A stretch of 41,856 nt of DNA from Chitinophagaceae bacterium (GCA_947456805.1 CANGTN010000016.1:1-41856); one strand, 5' to 3'. Positions 17,666 through 27,613 are shown, counted from the first letter of the stretch. A program made the numbers and translations. Notes: a model not told the origin generated them from the sequence alone.

Positions 17666-17677
17666 CTTCAAAAAAAG

Positions 17678-19594
17678 TTGAAAACACGAATACTAATTGT
17701 TGCGTTGTTCTGTTTGATTAATAAAACCAATGCACAGAACTCTGAAAATGATTTAAATCCGGTGACTGTTACTGCGTCCATTCATCCGATGAAAGTCTCG
17801 GCTACGGGCAGAAATATTTTTGTGCTTCAGTCAGATTATATATCTAAACTTCCAGTAAATTCTATAGATGAATTGTTGCGTTACATACCCGGTATTGAAA
17901 TACAAGCCAGGGGTCCGAAAGGTTCTCAAAGTGATATTGTGATGCGTGGTGGAACATTTCAGCAAGTATTGGTAATTGTTGATGGGCTTCGTCTGAATGA
18001 CCCGAATACAGGGCATTTCAACGGTTATATACCAATTGTTCCTGCAGAGATTGACCGCATAGAAATTTTAAAAGGAGCATCATCAGCGGTTTATGGTTCG
18101 GACGCTGTTGGTGGCGTAATCAATATTGTTACTAAAACATTTAAGCATCAACAAAAAAAGAATGAAGTTTTTGGTGCATTGTCCGGTGGCGAATTTGGAT
18201 GGTACAATATCAACTCCGGATTTTATTACAACAATCAATCAACAGCAATCAGTGGTGGAATATTATCCAACAATGCATCAGGGCAACAACAAAGAGGTAC
18301 AAAGGGTTATTTTTATAACAATACTGTTTCAGCTTCCGTATTTCATCAGCTTAATACTAAATTGAGTTTGAATATTGCCTCAGCATTTGATAACAGAAAG
18401 TTTGCTGCACAAAATTTTTATACCACATTTTTATCTGATACAGCTAATGAAAATGTAGGTTCATTTTGGAATAGATTACGAATAGATTACAAAAATAATA
18501 AACATCAATTTTCATTAAACGCAGGTTATAAAATTGTAAAAGATGAATACCAGTATAACTCAGTTGCAATAAAGAATGAAAGCACATCAAAACTATTGCA
18601 ATTACTAGCTTTGTACGAATATGAAATGAATGATCATAATAATTTTGTAGCGGGCATTCAACACCAAAATAGAAGCATCGAATCGAATGACAGAGGGGTA
18701 CATTCTGTACAACAATTTGCAGGATTTTTTATCTGGAAAAATGAATCAATCAAAAATTTAAATGTAAGTCCGACATTGCGATTAGAATGGGACGCAAATG
18801 CAGGAACAGAATTAGTTCCGCAGGTAAATATCTCTTACGCACTAAAGCATTTTCAGTTAAGAGGCAGTGCCGGCAAAACCATACGTCAAGCAGATTTCAC
18901 CGAACAATACAATAATTATAATAAAGTTTTGGTAACGGGTGGTCGCATTGGAAATCCAAATCTTGCAGCAGAGAATTCTTTTAGTTATGAAATTGGGGCC
19001 GATGTGTTTGCCATAAAAAATGTAAAAATTGCAACCTCTATTTTTAGGAAAGAATACAGCAAATTAATTGATTGGGTAACTACACCTTATGCCTTGATGC
19101 CGAGAAGAGATAATCTGTCTCCAACAGGGAATTTTGCATTAGCTACAAATATTGCAAGGGTAAATACCAATGGTTTTGAAACTGATATTCAATTTTCCAA
19201 AACCTTACAAAACAAACAATCTATTTATTGCGCCGCAGGATTATTGTGGCTTGAATCATTGAGCAGCGATAGTGTGCCGTCTTTGTATGTTTCTGCACAT
19301 GCAAAATTGCTTACTAATTTTTCAATTTTATATGCAACAAAACTGTTTAATTTTTCTGTGAATGGAATTTATAAATCAAGAGCAGCACAAAATGCGACTG
19401 CTATTAAAGCAACATTATCCAAAGATTATTTTGTACTAAATACCAAGCTTGATTTTATCATTAAAAAGCAATGCAATATTTTTTTACAAGTGGATAATGT
19501 ATTTAATACTAGCTATAGTGATGTTTTAGGAAGCATCATGCCAGGCAGATGGCTGATGGGTGGAATTAAAATCATGTTTGAAAATAAGCATTAA
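17678..19594 (+). CDS. TonB-dependent receptor, BtuB-like
   Basis: An outer-membrane beta-barrel receptor of 638 residues, energised by TonB and ExbBD. From the TTG at 17678 it has a signal peptide ending at NKTNAQ. The plug domain follows (about residues 35-155): SIDELLRYIPGIEIQARG, DIVMRGGTFQQVLVIVDGLR, DRIEILKGASSAVYGSDAVG and GGVINIVTK. The rest is a 22-strand-type barrel, with the end GRWLMGGIKIMFENKH. There is no carboxypeptidase-like domain, so it is not SusC type. The size and plug resemble the vitamin B12 receptor BtuB, but the substrate is not proven, and no cobalamin riboswitch can fit in the short leader. No ATG is available; the start is TTG. The stop overlaps dprA by 4 bases. 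Confidence 0.85.
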   Translation: MKTRILIVALFCLINKTNAQNSENDLNPVTVTASIHPMKVSATGRNIFVLQSDYISKLPVNSIDELLRYIPGIEIQARGPKGSQSDIVMRGGTFQQVLVIVDGLRLNDPNTGHFNGYIPIVPAEIDRIEILKGASSAVYGSDAVGGVINIVTKTFKHQQKKNEVFGALSGGEFGWYNINSGFYYNNQSTAISGGILSNNASGQQQRGTKGYFYNNTVSASVFHQLNTKLSLNIASAFDNRKFAAQNFYTTFLSDTANENVGSFWNRLRIDYKNNKHQFSLNAGYKIVKDEYQYNSVAIKNESTSKLLQLLALYEYEMNDHNNFVAGIQHQNRSIESNDRGVHSVQQFAGFFIWKNESIKNLNVSPTLRLEWDANAGTELVPQVNISYALKHFQLRGSAGKTIRQADFTEQYNNYNKVLVTGGRIGNPNLAAENSFSYEIGADVFAIKNVKIATSIFRKEYSKLIDWVTTPYALMPRRDNLSPTGNFALATNIARVNTNGFETDIQFSKTLQNKQSIYCAAGLLWLESLSSDSVPSLYVSAHAKLLTNFSILYATKLFNFSVNGIYKSRAAQNATAIKATLSKDYFVLNTKLDFIIKKQCNIFLQVDNVFNTSYSDVLGSIMPGRWLMGGIKIMFENKH

Positions 19595-20688
19595 GCCAGT
19601 TTGTAAATTTTACCCGGCAAAGCAAGAATTACATTTTGCAATTCGAGTGTTAATATTGCTGAAGCCACACTGCTACTGCTTAAGCCACTCTTGACATACA
19701 ATTCATCAATATGAACTGATTCCCTTTCTTTTAAAATATTGGTAATTGTTTTTTCATCATCCGTTAAATCAATAAATAATTCTCTTTGTTTTTTAGTTAC
19801 TTTCTTTTTTTCTTGCCACCCCATTTCTTCAATAATCTGATTGGGGTTTGCCAGTAAAATAGCCTTGTTCTGTTGAATTAATTTTAAACATCCGCTGCTT
19901 TTGTTATCGTAAATTTTGCCCGGAACAGCAAACACATCTTTGTTGTAATTGTAGGCCATTTCGGCTGTAATCATGCTTCCACCTTTGATTGCAGTTTCAA
20001 TAACGATTGTAGCGTCTGCCATGCCAGCCACAATTCTATTGCGTTGCGGAAAATTGTAACGATCGGGTTTTGTGTTTTTTCTAAACTCAGTTAATAAGCC
20101 ACCGTTCAACAACATATCTTTTGCTAAAGATTTATGTTGAGCAGGATAAATTGTATCTAATCCATGTGCCAGAACACCAACTGTTGCAACATTATTTTTA
20201 ATACAGGTTTTGTGTGCAACTGCATCTATGCCATATGCCAATCCACTGGTTATTAAAGTTTGATGTGGTTGTAATGTTTCAATAATTTCTTCTGTTATTT
20301 GTTTGCCGTAATCAGTATTGTTTCTTGTGCCGATGATGCTGATAATTTTCGATTCATTCAAATTGGCATTTCCTCTATAATACAGTACTGTAGGGGCATC
20401 GTAGCAATGTAATAATCGCTGTGGGTAATTTTCATCTCTAAGAAAAAGTATCTTAATATGGTGTTTCTCTGTAAAAGATATTTCTTCTTCAGCAATTTGA
20501 AACTGATTGAAATTTTTAATTGATTTCGCTTTGATTTCTCCTATGCCTTCAATGGTGCTAAGTTCTTTTTTCTTTGCTTTAAAAATATTGGTTGCTTCAC
20601 CAAAATGTTCAATGAGATCTTTCGCTTGTACGGGTCCAATTCCGGGTACAAGTGTCAGTGCAATTTGATTGATTCTTTCATTATTCAT
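19591..20688 (-). CDS. dprA: DNA-processing protein DprA
   Basis: A 365-residue protein that loads RecA on incoming single-stranded DNA during transformation. It has helix-hairpin-helix-like segments at the N-terminus (PVQAKDLIEHFG, LSTIEGIGEIKAKSI). The Rossmann-type core follows: IISIIGTRNNTDYGK, ITSGLAYGIDAVAHK, VGVLAHGLDTIYPAQH, DRYNFPQRNRIVAGMADATI and KGGSMITAEMAYNYNKDVFAVPG. The C-terminus carries a winged helix (ERESVHIDELYVKSGLSSSS). A possible promoter on the minus strand has TTG, 18 bases and TATCTTTA (20703-20696), eight bases before the ATG. It stands convergent to the receptor gene. Confidence 0.95.
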   Translation of the reverse strand: MNNERINQIALTLVPGIGPVQAKDLIEHFGEATNIFKAKKKELSTIEGIGEIKAKSIKNFNQFQIAEEEISFTEKHHIKILFLRDENYPQRLLHCYDAPTVLYYRGNANLNESKIISIIGTRNNTDYGKQITEEIIETLQPHQTLITSGLAYGIDAVAHKTCIKNNVATVGVLAHGLDTIYPAQHKSLAKDMLLNGGLLTEFRKNTKPDRYNFPQRNRIVAGMADATIVIETAIKGGSMITAEMAYNYNKDVFAVPGKIYDNKSSGCLKLIQQNKAILLANPNQIIEEMGWQEKKKVTKKQRELFIDLTDDEKTITNILKERESVHIDELYVKSGLSSSSVASAILTLELQNVILALPGKIYKLA

Positions 20689-20718
20689 CTTAAGATAAAG
20701 ATATATATAATCTCTACA

Positions 20719-22641
20719 TTACAATCCAACAATCAAAAATTCTGTTCGTCTGTTTTTTGCCTTTCCTGCTTCCGTCGTATTATCGGCAATAGGTTTCGTA
20801 ATACCAAAACCTTTGTAACTTAAACGTTTACTTGAAATACCTTTTTGAATTAAATAAGCTACAACTGATTTTGCTCTGTTGGTTGATAGGACTAAGTTAT
20901 CAGAAGCTTTTCCGATGTTGTCAGTATGGCCATAAATCTCAACTTTTAGGTTCGGATTATCGATAAGTGTTTGGTATAGTTTATCTAACTCAATTAAGCT
21001 TATTGGCAATAATTCATAGGCATTATTTTGAAATTGAATATTATTAAAAGTTACCACTTTATTCAGGCTGATAGATTCTAATGCAATATCTTTTTTGTAG
21101 GTGCTATCTGCATATAAATTGGTAAGTGAATATTGTTCGGTGTAATATAAATAGCCGGTTCTGTTTACTGAAAATGTATAATCTTTCCCGGTGGGCAATG
21201 TAATAAAATAATCACCTATTTCATCGGTTTGAATTTTCATTAAAACCTTGGCTGTGCTGTTATCAATTAATTCAATGGTACTTGGTAAACCCTTGTTTGT
21301 TTTTTTATCAAATACTTTTCCTTTTACATACAATGTTTTAGCGGGTTGGACGTGTTTTGGTAAAGTAAATTTATATAAATCAAGTCCGCCTCGGCTATCA
21401 CTTCTGTCACTTGCATAATAGGCAGTTTTTCCATCTGCACTTACTGCTATATAAGCATCTTCATCAACTGTGTTAATTGGATATCCTAAGTTTTCAGGCA
21501 AGCCCCAATATCCTTCTTGATCTCTGCGCATCATAAACAAATCAGCACCACCATATCCTGGCCAACCATCACTTGTAAAGTATAAAGTTTTATTATCCGG
21601 ATGAATGTAAGGGGCATATTCATCACCTGCAGTATTGATGCTATCACCCATGTTCATTGCTTCTCCAAATTTTCCATTTGCTTGCCTTACACTATAGTAT
21701 AAGTCTTTGCCACCAACTCCTCCGTATCTGTTGCTGCTGAAATATAATACACGTTTATCAGGACTAAGGCTAGGGCTGCTTTCCCAGAAATCGGTATTGA
21801 TATTATAGCCTAAATTTTCAGGCTCACTCCAGCCTTCGGGAGTATAATATGAAATGTATAAATCAAAATCGCCGAAGCCTTTTACTTTTCCAAAATTGCC
21901 TGCAAAAATCATCCATTCGCCATCGGCAGACATAGTGATTGCTCCTTTACTTGCTTCGTTGTTGATATCACCTTTAATGAAAGTTGCAGCACCATATTGT
22001 TGATGGTTTATTTTGCTTTGCATAAACTCTTCCCGGATTCCTTCTCCTCTTCTTGAAAATACCAGCAAACTATCGTCAATACTGATGTTGGGGTAATATT
22101 CACTTCTTACAGAGTTAACACTATCTCCTAAATTTACAGGTGAAAAATCAAGACTAATTTCGGGATGTTCTTGCTTGAATTTTATTGCAAACGCATAACA
22201 TCTTTTTCTGTAGTTACCACTTTTAATACTTCTATCACTGATTTTAGGAATTGAAAGAAAATAATTGACGGCAGCTAATGCTTCTTCAAATTTACCTTGT
22301 CCGGCCAGATTGATAGAATAAGGTAAATGATATTGTCTGAAATAAGTGGTGTCTTTTCTTTTGGCTATCTCATAAAATTGTACAGATAAATCATGTTTTT
22401 TTAATTGCCCATAAACTCCTGCAAGTGATAAAATTGCATCTACATAATTGGTATCCTGAATAATACTTTTTTGGATTAAAGGAATTGCTTCAATCAAATC
22501 ACCATCCTTTAAATATTCAACAGCTTGTTCGTATGTTTTGATTGCTTTTGGATTAATTTTTTCAGGTACATAAGTTTGACTCTTTGCTTGCGAAGCAGCA
22601 ATCAAACAAATCAACAAAGCAATAATTTTTATACGTTTCAA
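20719..22641 (-). CDS. OmpA-family outer-membrane protein with TPR and PD40 repeats
   Basis: A 640-residue exported protein. It has a signal peptide (MKRIKIIALLICLIAASQAKSQ) and TPR-like helices (about residues 30-140). A beta-propeller of WD40/PD40 repeats follows (about 180-425), with repeated segments such as LFFSSNRYGG/LYFTSDGWPGYGGADLF/AYYASDRSDSRGGLDLY. A carboxypeptidase-like beta-sandwich comes next (VKGKVFDKKTNKGLPSTIEL, about 435-510). A C-terminal OmpA peptidoglycan-binding domain has VEIYGHTDNIGKASDN, LSTNRAKSVVAYLI and KNRRTEFLI. This architecture is common in Bacteroidota, where it links outer membrane and cell wall; some members take part in gliding or type IX secretion. The precise role here is not known. 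Confidence 0.9.
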   Translation of the reverse strand: MKRIKIIALLICLIAASQAKSQTYVPEKINPKAIKTYEQAVEYLKDGDLIEAIPLIQKSIIQDTNYVDAILSLAGVYGQLKKHDLSVQFYEIAKRKDTTYFRQYHLPYSINLAGQGKFEEALAAVNYFLSIPKISDRSIKSGNYRKRCYAFAIKFKQEHPEISLDFSPVNLGDSVNSVRSEYYPNISIDDSLLVFSRRGEGIREEFMQSKINHQQYGAATFIKGDINNEASKGAITMSADGEWMIFAGNFGKVKGFGDFDLYISYYTPEGWSEPENLGYNINTDFWESSPSLSPDKRVLYFSSNRYGGVGGKDLYYSVRQANGKFGEAMNMGDSINTAGDEYAPYIHPDNKTLYFTSDGWPGYGGADLFMMRRDQEGYWGLPENLGYPINTVDEDAYIAVSADGKTAYYASDRSDSRGGLDLYKFTLPKHVQPAKTLYVKGKVFDKKTNKGLPSTIELIDNSTAKVLMKIQTDEIGDYFITLPTGKDYTFSVNRTGYLYYTEQYSLTNLYADSTYKKDIALESISLNKVVTFNNIQFQNNAYELLPISLIELDKLYQTLIDNPNLKVEIYGHTDNIGKASDNLVLSTNRAKSVVAYLIQKGISSKRLSYKGFGITKPIADNTTEAGKAKNRRTEFLIVGL

Positions 22642-22757
22642 TTCAACAGATTTAGGGTAAAATTTTCATTAGCATTGTAATATCCGAAAAAGAAAATCAA
22701 CAAGCTGTTAAAATGAAAATTGTTGCGGCAACTTTTTTATAAAAAGTCCAATTTTAA

Positions 22758-23402
22758 TTAAGGAATATCCACATATTTATGCAATTGCAAACTCAGTTCC
22801 CATTGTGGGTTGCATTTAATGTATTCAATAATTAAAGGAATCACATTTTGTTTTTTATCCCATTCGGGTTGTAAGTATAATCTACAATTTGAAGGAACTT
22901 GTTTTGCATAGGTTTCGGCCCAATCAAAATCGTGTTTGTTAAAAACTACCACTTTCAATTCATTGGCTGCTGCAACAACTTCGGATAATGGCGCTTTGAA
23001 TTTTTTTGGAGAAACGCAAATCCAATTCCATGATCCGCTTAAAGGCGATGAACCACTTGTTTCTATATTCGTTTCAAATCCTGCTGATTGCAGTTGCTGT
23101 GTCAGTTCATCCAATTGATGCAACAATGGTTCACCACCGGTAACTACAACCAATGGTTTTGTTATCATTGATTTATTGGTATTTATTCCGGTTTCTTTTA
23201 TTGCGTTTGAAACAATTTCAGCCACAGAATATTTTGGATGAATAGAAGCATCCCAGCTTTCTTTCACATCGCACCAAACACAGCCAACATCACAACCACC
23301 TAATCTGATAAAATAGGCAGCCCGACCTTGATGAAAGCCTTCGCCTTGTAAGGTATAAAAGCTTTCCATTAAAGGAAGCATCATTTCGTTGGTTAATGCC
23401 AT
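22758..23402 (-). CDS. queE: 7-carboxy-7-deazaguanine synthase (QueE)
   Basis: A radical SAM enzyme of the 7-deazaguanine (queuosine/preQ0) pathway; it turns 6-carboxytetrahydropterin into 7-carboxy-7-deazaguanine. The protein is 214 residues when started at MALTNEMM. ESFYTLQGEGFHQGRAAYFI leads to the [4Fe-4S] motif RLGGCDVGCVWCDVKESW (Cys37, Cys41, Cys44). The glycine-rich VVVTGGEPLLHQ and ETSGSSPL segments follow. The frame runs on 35 codons into folD, but the ATG at 23402 overlaps the folD TAA by one base (TAATG). This argues for translational coupling with folD. Other queuosine genes are not in the window. Confidence 0.93.
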   Translation of the reverse strand: MALTNEMMLPLMESFYTLQGEGFHQGRAAYFIRLGGCDVGCVWCDVKESWDASIHPKYSVAEIVSNAIKETGINTNKSMITKPLVVVTGGEPLLHQLDELTQQLQSAGFETNIETSGSSPLSGSWNWICVSPKKFKAPLSEVVAAANELKVVVFNKHDFDWAETYAKQVPSNCRLYLQPEWDKKQNVIPLIIEYIKCNPQWELSLQLHKYVDIP

Positions 23403-24286
23403 TATTGAATTTGATTGTTTAATAAATAAGCCTGTAAGGTGTTTTTTAACAATCCTGCAATTGTCATTAATCCAACTCCGCCGGGCACAGGAGTAATTGC
23501 CGCACATTTAGGAGCCACTTCATTAAAAGCTACATCACCTTTTATTTTAAAACCTTTTTTTGCTGTTTTGTCTGCAACCCTTGTAATACCTACATCTATT
23601 ACTACGGCATTTGCTTTTACCATATCTGCAGTAATATAATTGGGTTTGCCAATTGCAGCAACAATAATATCGGCTTGTAAACAAATTTCTTTTAGATGAG
23701 TAGTATAACTATTGCATAATGTAACTGTGCAATTCCCTCTTTTTAAATTGCTGCTTAATAAAATACTCATTGGTCTTCCAACAATATTGCTTCTGCCAAT
23801 TACAACTGCATGTTTACCTTTTGTTTCTATATCAAAATGTTCTAGCATTAACATAATACCATAAGGTGTAGCAGGAATAAAAGTTGGTAAACCCTGAACT
23901 AATTTACCGACACTGATTGGGTGAAATCCGTCAACATCTTTTTCCGGAGCAATTGTTTCAATCACTTTTGCTTCGCTGATATGTTTAGGTAGAGGTAACT
24001 GCACCAAAATACCATCTATGTTATTGTCATTATTAAGAGCTTTGATTTTTTCTAACAAAATTGCTTCAGATACTGTTTCTTCTAATCTTATTAAAGTAGA
24101 ATTGATGCCTACTTCGGCACAGCTTTTTACTTTACTTGCTACATAGGTTTCGCTTGCGCCATCACTGCCTACTAATATGGCAGCTAAATGTGGGTTGCGA
24201 TTTCCATTATTTTGAAGCTCAATAACTTGTTGTTTCAAATTATCTTTCACAGATTGTGAAGCAATTTTTCCGTCTAATAGTATCAT
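23402..24286 (-). CDS. folD: FolD, methylenetetrahydrofolate dehydrogenase/cyclohydrolase
   Basis: A bifunctional one-carbon enzyme, 294 residues from MILLDGK, close to the family's length. The characteristic motifs appear in order: LAAILVGSDGASETYVASKVKSC with the catalytic Lys of the YVxxK pattern, DGILVQLPLPKHI, PEKDVDGFHP, NAD(P)-binding VVIGRSNIVGRPMSILL, ADIIVAAIGKPNYI and AAITPVPGGVGLMTI. The longest frame begins 28 codons earlier, but a -7 box (TACCTTTG on the minus strand, 24299-24292) lies just five bases before this ATG, so the extension is not expected. Transcription continues into queE through the TAATG overlap. Confidence 0.95.
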   Translation of the reverse strand: MILLDGKIASQSVKDNLKQQVIELQNNGNRNPHLAAILVGSDGASETYVASKVKSCAEVGINSTLIRLEETVSEAILLEKIKALNNDNNIDGILVQLPLPKHISEAKVIETIAPEKDVDGFHPISVGKLVQGLPTFIPATPYGIMLMLEHFDIETKGKHAVVIGRSNIVGRPMSILLSSNLKRGNCTVTLCNSYTTHLKEICLQADIIVAAIGKPNYITADMVKANAVVIDVGITRVADKTAKKGFKIKGDVAFNEVAPKCAAITPVPGGVGLMTIAGLLKNTLQAYLLNNQIQ

Positions 24287-24475
24287 GATGACAAAGGTAA
24301 TAGCTCCTCTATAAAACGTTGGAGTTACTTTAAGTTGAATTAAAATATTTTTCAGTTTATAGATTTTCACCGATTTTTCACCGATTTTTATTTTAAAAAA
24401 AAGAAAAAAGTTAACGATTTGTTATTATTGTCATTATATTTACGCTTTAAAAGTTAAGATAAAAACTATACGCAC

Positions 24476-27400
24476 ATGAGAAAAATGCTATTCTTAATGG
24501 TGATGTCGCTATTTACAGTTATAGTAGCTTCCGCCCAAAGCCGGGTGATTTCCGGAACAGTTAAGGATGATAAAGGTGAGCCAGTTCCCTTTGCATCCAT
24601 CTTAGTTAAAGGTACAAAAACCGGTGTTGCAGCAGATGCCAATGGAGCATTCAAGATTAATGCAAAAACAGGGGATGTACTTGTAATTTCTGCGGTAAAT
24701 TTCAAATCGATTGAGGAAAGAGTCGGTTCTGCCAATGTTATGAATCCTTCATTGACCAAAATGGAATCCACTGCTGAAGTTGTTGTAACTACACAGCTAG
24801 GTCAAACAACTCGTAAAAAAGAATTGGGTTATTCGGTTGCTACAGTTAAGGCTTCAGAATTAACACAAGCTAAAGTAGTTAACTTGCAAAATGGGTTAAC
24901 CGGTAAGGTTTCCGGATTGAATGTCACTACTACCAATAATGGGGTTTTTGCCGACACAAGAATTACCCTTCGTGGTATTCGTTCTCTAACAGGTAATAAC
25001 CAACCAATGTTAATTTTAGATGGGGTGCCTATTAGCTTAAATTATATTAACTCCATTAATCCTAATGATATTGCAGACGTTACAATCTTGAAATCTGCAT
25101 CTTCAACTGCTTTATACGGTGGTGATGGTGTAAATGGTGCAATTGTAATTACTACTAAAAAAGGGAATAAATCAAAACCTCAAATTTCTTTGAGCTCAAC
25201 TGTACAGTTTGAGACTATTTCATTCATGCCTAAATTCCAAACACAGTTTGGTAGTGGGTCAAGTGAAGATGCAAACGGATATGGTATTTATGATCCAGTT
25301 GAAAACCAGTGTTATGGCCCGGCATTTGATGGTTCAATGGTACAAATCGGTCGTACAAGAGCTGATGGATCTAAGTTTATGACTGATTATAGCGCTAAGC
25401 CTGATGAAAAGCGTAAGTTTTTCAACACAGGAACAACTACTCAAAATGATTTTTCTTTCTCTACAGGAGATTTTTATTTAAGTGTTCAAGATGTAAACAT
25501 TAAAGGTATTGTACCTAAAGATGTAAACCACAGAACATCTGTAAGAGTTTCTGCTATTAAAGAATATAATAAATTCAAAGCTACTTTTAACGTAACTTAT
25601 ACACAAAGTAATTACAACGTTACAACAGGGGATATTTACTGGAGTGTATTTAATACGCCAATGCAAATACCTTTAACTCAGTTTAAAGATTGGAAAAATG
25701 CATCTGATTGGGGTAATCCTAACAATTATTTTAGCGATTATTATGGTAATCCATATTTTGAAATTGACAATGAAAGACAAGCAGGAAGAAGCCATGATCT
25801 AATTGCAAATCTTGAATTCAACTATAGATTTACAGATTGGTTAACTGCTACTTACAGAGTTGGTGGAACTGTAAATACAGGATATTCTAAATCTACCAAT
25901 GGAGCATTTGTATATTCTGATTTTGCAAAAAATTCAAATAAATACATTGCAGGTACTGATTTAGCAGCTTCTGTTTCTGATAATACAAGTAATTCTAGCA
26001 GAATTACCGGTGAGTTTTTCTTAAGTGCAAGAAAACAATTTGGTAAATTCAGAGTAGAAGCTTTAGCGGGTCATTTGTTTAGAGAAACGCAATCAAAATC
26101 TATTGGTGTTGCTACCGGAAACGGTGGATTGGGAATACCAACTGTATTTAACGTGATTGCACGCAAAGGCGAACCTAGTGTAAGTGAAGGTACTTCTATG
26201 ACTAGATTACAACGTTATTATGCCAAAGCAACTATAGGATATAACAGTTGGTTGTTTGCAGAAGTCAATGCTAACATGGAAGATAATTCAGTATTGGCAT
26301 CAGCATTGAATTTTGATGCAAAATCAATCAATTACTTCTACCCTGGAGCAAACGTTTCTGCAATTTTAAGTGATGCAATTCCTGCAATTAAAAATAGTAG
26401 AGCAATTTCTTTCTTGAAACTAAGAGCAGCTGTTGCAAGAACAGGTAACACCAATGCATTGGGTGCTTACAGTTTAGAAAACACTTTCGGTAATGGTGCT
26501 AATTTTCCTTACGGAACTTTGTTAGGCTATACAGCTAGCAATACTTTGAGACCTGCTACCTTGCAACCTGAGTTTGTAAATACTACGGAATTTGGTTTTG
26601 ATTTAGGTTTAAATAAAAACAAAATCAATATTGAAGCTTCTTACTACAAACAAGACAACTCCAATCAAATCCTTACAGGACAAGCATCTGTATCATCAGG
26701 GTTTACCGGTATTTTACAGAACGCTGCTTCTTTTGTAAACGAAGGATTTGAAGTTGATTTGAAATTAACACCGTTAATTAAAATCAATAAATTCAATATG
26801 GATTTTAAAATCAACTACTCTTACCAACAAAATAAAGTGTATAAAGTATTGGATGGTGGTGTAGATGAGTTGGGTATTGGCAATGGTAATTTCATCATCA
26901 AAGGATATTCTGCATATACATTTAAATTAACTGATTATGTGAGAGATCCTGAAGGACGTGTAATAGTTGATGCTAATACAGGTTATCCAAGTTTGGATGC
27001 AACTCCAAGAATATTTGGACAAACTTTGCCTCAACATTATTTGGGTATGACTGCAAGTTTTAGTTATGATAGATTTAGCTTGAACATTGTGGCTGATTAC
27101 CGTGGTGGTGCTCAAATTTATAACGGTATTGGTCCAGATATGGATTTCACAGGTATTTCATACAGAAGCGGTCAAAATGGTCGTCAGCGTTTTGTATTCC
27201 CTAACTCAGTTTATGTAGATGGTGCAGGTAAATATGTTCCTAACACGAATATCTATACGCAAAGTGGTGGATATGGCTTCTGGGAGTCTTCTGCTTACAA
27301 TCGTTCTATCAATTCTAACTACTTGAGTAGTGCTGATTTCTGGAAGATAAGAGAAGTTGCTTTAAGTTATAATATTCCTGTAAGTATTTTCGGAAAGCAT

Positions 27401-27583
27401 ATTCCAATTAAAGGGGCTACTGCTACTTTAACTGGTCGAAACTTGTTTGTATTCTTGCCAAAAAATAATGAATGGACAGATCCTGAGTTCTCTAATACAA
27501 CAGGAAATGCTCAAGGTGTAAACAATTCTTTCAATACACCTCCAACAAGAATATGGGGAGCTAACATTACCTTAAACTTCTAA
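24476..27583 (+). CDS. SusC/RagA-family TonB-linked outer-membrane protein
   Basis: The large pore subunit of a SusCD nutrient importer, 1035 residues. It has a signal peptide (MRKMLFLMVMSLFTVIVASA), a carboxypeptidase-like domain (about residues 22-97, VISGTVKDDKGEPVPFASIL), a plug (about 105-220, with QPMLILDGVPI and LYGGDGVNGAIVITTKK) and a beta-barrel ending in GANITLNF. In this family SusC works with a SusD lipoprotein lid, powered by TonB. It is first in an operon with SusD (30 bases downstream) and a DUF1735 lipoprotein. Two direct copies of CACCGATTTTT lie upstream at 24368-24389. The substrate is unknown; no sigma/anti-sigma pair or hydrolase is adjacent. Confidence 0.95.
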   Translation: MRKMLFLMVMSLFTVIVASAQSRVISGTVKDDKGEPVPFASILVKGTKTGVAADANGAFKINAKTGDVLVISAVNFKSIEERVGSANVMNPSLTKMESTAEVVVTTQLGQTTRKKELGYSVATVKASELTQAKVVNLQNGLTGKVSGLNVTTTNNGVFADTRITLRGIRSLTGNNQPMLILDGVPISLNYINSINPNDIADVTILKSASSTALYGGDGVNGAIVITTKKGNKSKPQISLSSTVQFETISFMPKFQTQFGSGSSEDANGYGIYDPVENQCYGPAFDGSMVQIGRTRADGSKFMTDYSAKPDEKRKFFNTGTTTQNDFSFSTGDFYLSVQDVNIKGIVPKDVNHRTSVRVSAIKEYNKFKATFNVTYTQSNYNVTTGDIYWSVFNTPMQIPLTQFKDWKNASDWGNPNNYFSDYYGNPYFEIDNERQAGRSHDLIANLEFNYRFTDWLTATYRVGGTVNTGYSKSTNGAFVYSDFAKNSNKYIAGTDLAASVSDNTSNSSRITGEFFLSARKQFGKFRVEALAGHLFRETQSKSIGVATGNGGLGIPTVFNVIARKGEPSVSEGTSMTRLQRYYAKATIGYNSWLFAEVNANMEDNSVLASALNFDAKSINYFYPGANVSAILSDAIPAIKNSRAISFLKLRAAVARTGNTNALGAYSLENTFGNGANFPYGTLLGYTASNTLRPATLQPEFVNTTEFGFDLGLNKNKINIEASYYKQDNSNQILTGQASVSSGFTGILQNAASFVNEGFEVDLKLTPLIKINKFNMDFKINYSYQQNKVYKVLDGGVDELGIGNGNFIIKGYSAYTFKLTDYVRDPEGRVIVDANTGYPSLDATPRIFGQTLPQHYLGMTASFSYDRFSLNIVADYRGGAQIYNGIGPDMDFTGISYRSGQNGRQRFVFPNSVYVDGAGKYVPNTNIYTQSGGYGFWESSAYNRSINSNYLSSADFWKIREVALSYNIPVSIFGKHIPIKGATATLTGRNLFVFLPKNNEWTDPEFSNTTGNAQGVNNSFNTPPTRIWGANITLNF

Positions 27584-27613
27584 TTTTTAGCAAACACAAT
27601 AAATAGTAAGACA

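Noticed and set aside
17663-17677. TTG at 17663 as start of the TonB-dependent receptor
   Set aside because: It is part of the TATATTTG promoter box, so it would lie upstream of the transcript start.
17666-17677. Cobalamin riboswitch before the BtuB-like receptor
   Set aside because: The gap between promoter and start is only about 12 bases, and no conserved B12-box is seen.
22715-22745. GTTGC/GCAAC hairpin followed by TTTTTT downstream of queE as its terminator
   Set aside because: The T-run is on the plus strand while queE is on the minus strand, and no plus-strand gene ends there; the stem is also only five pairs.
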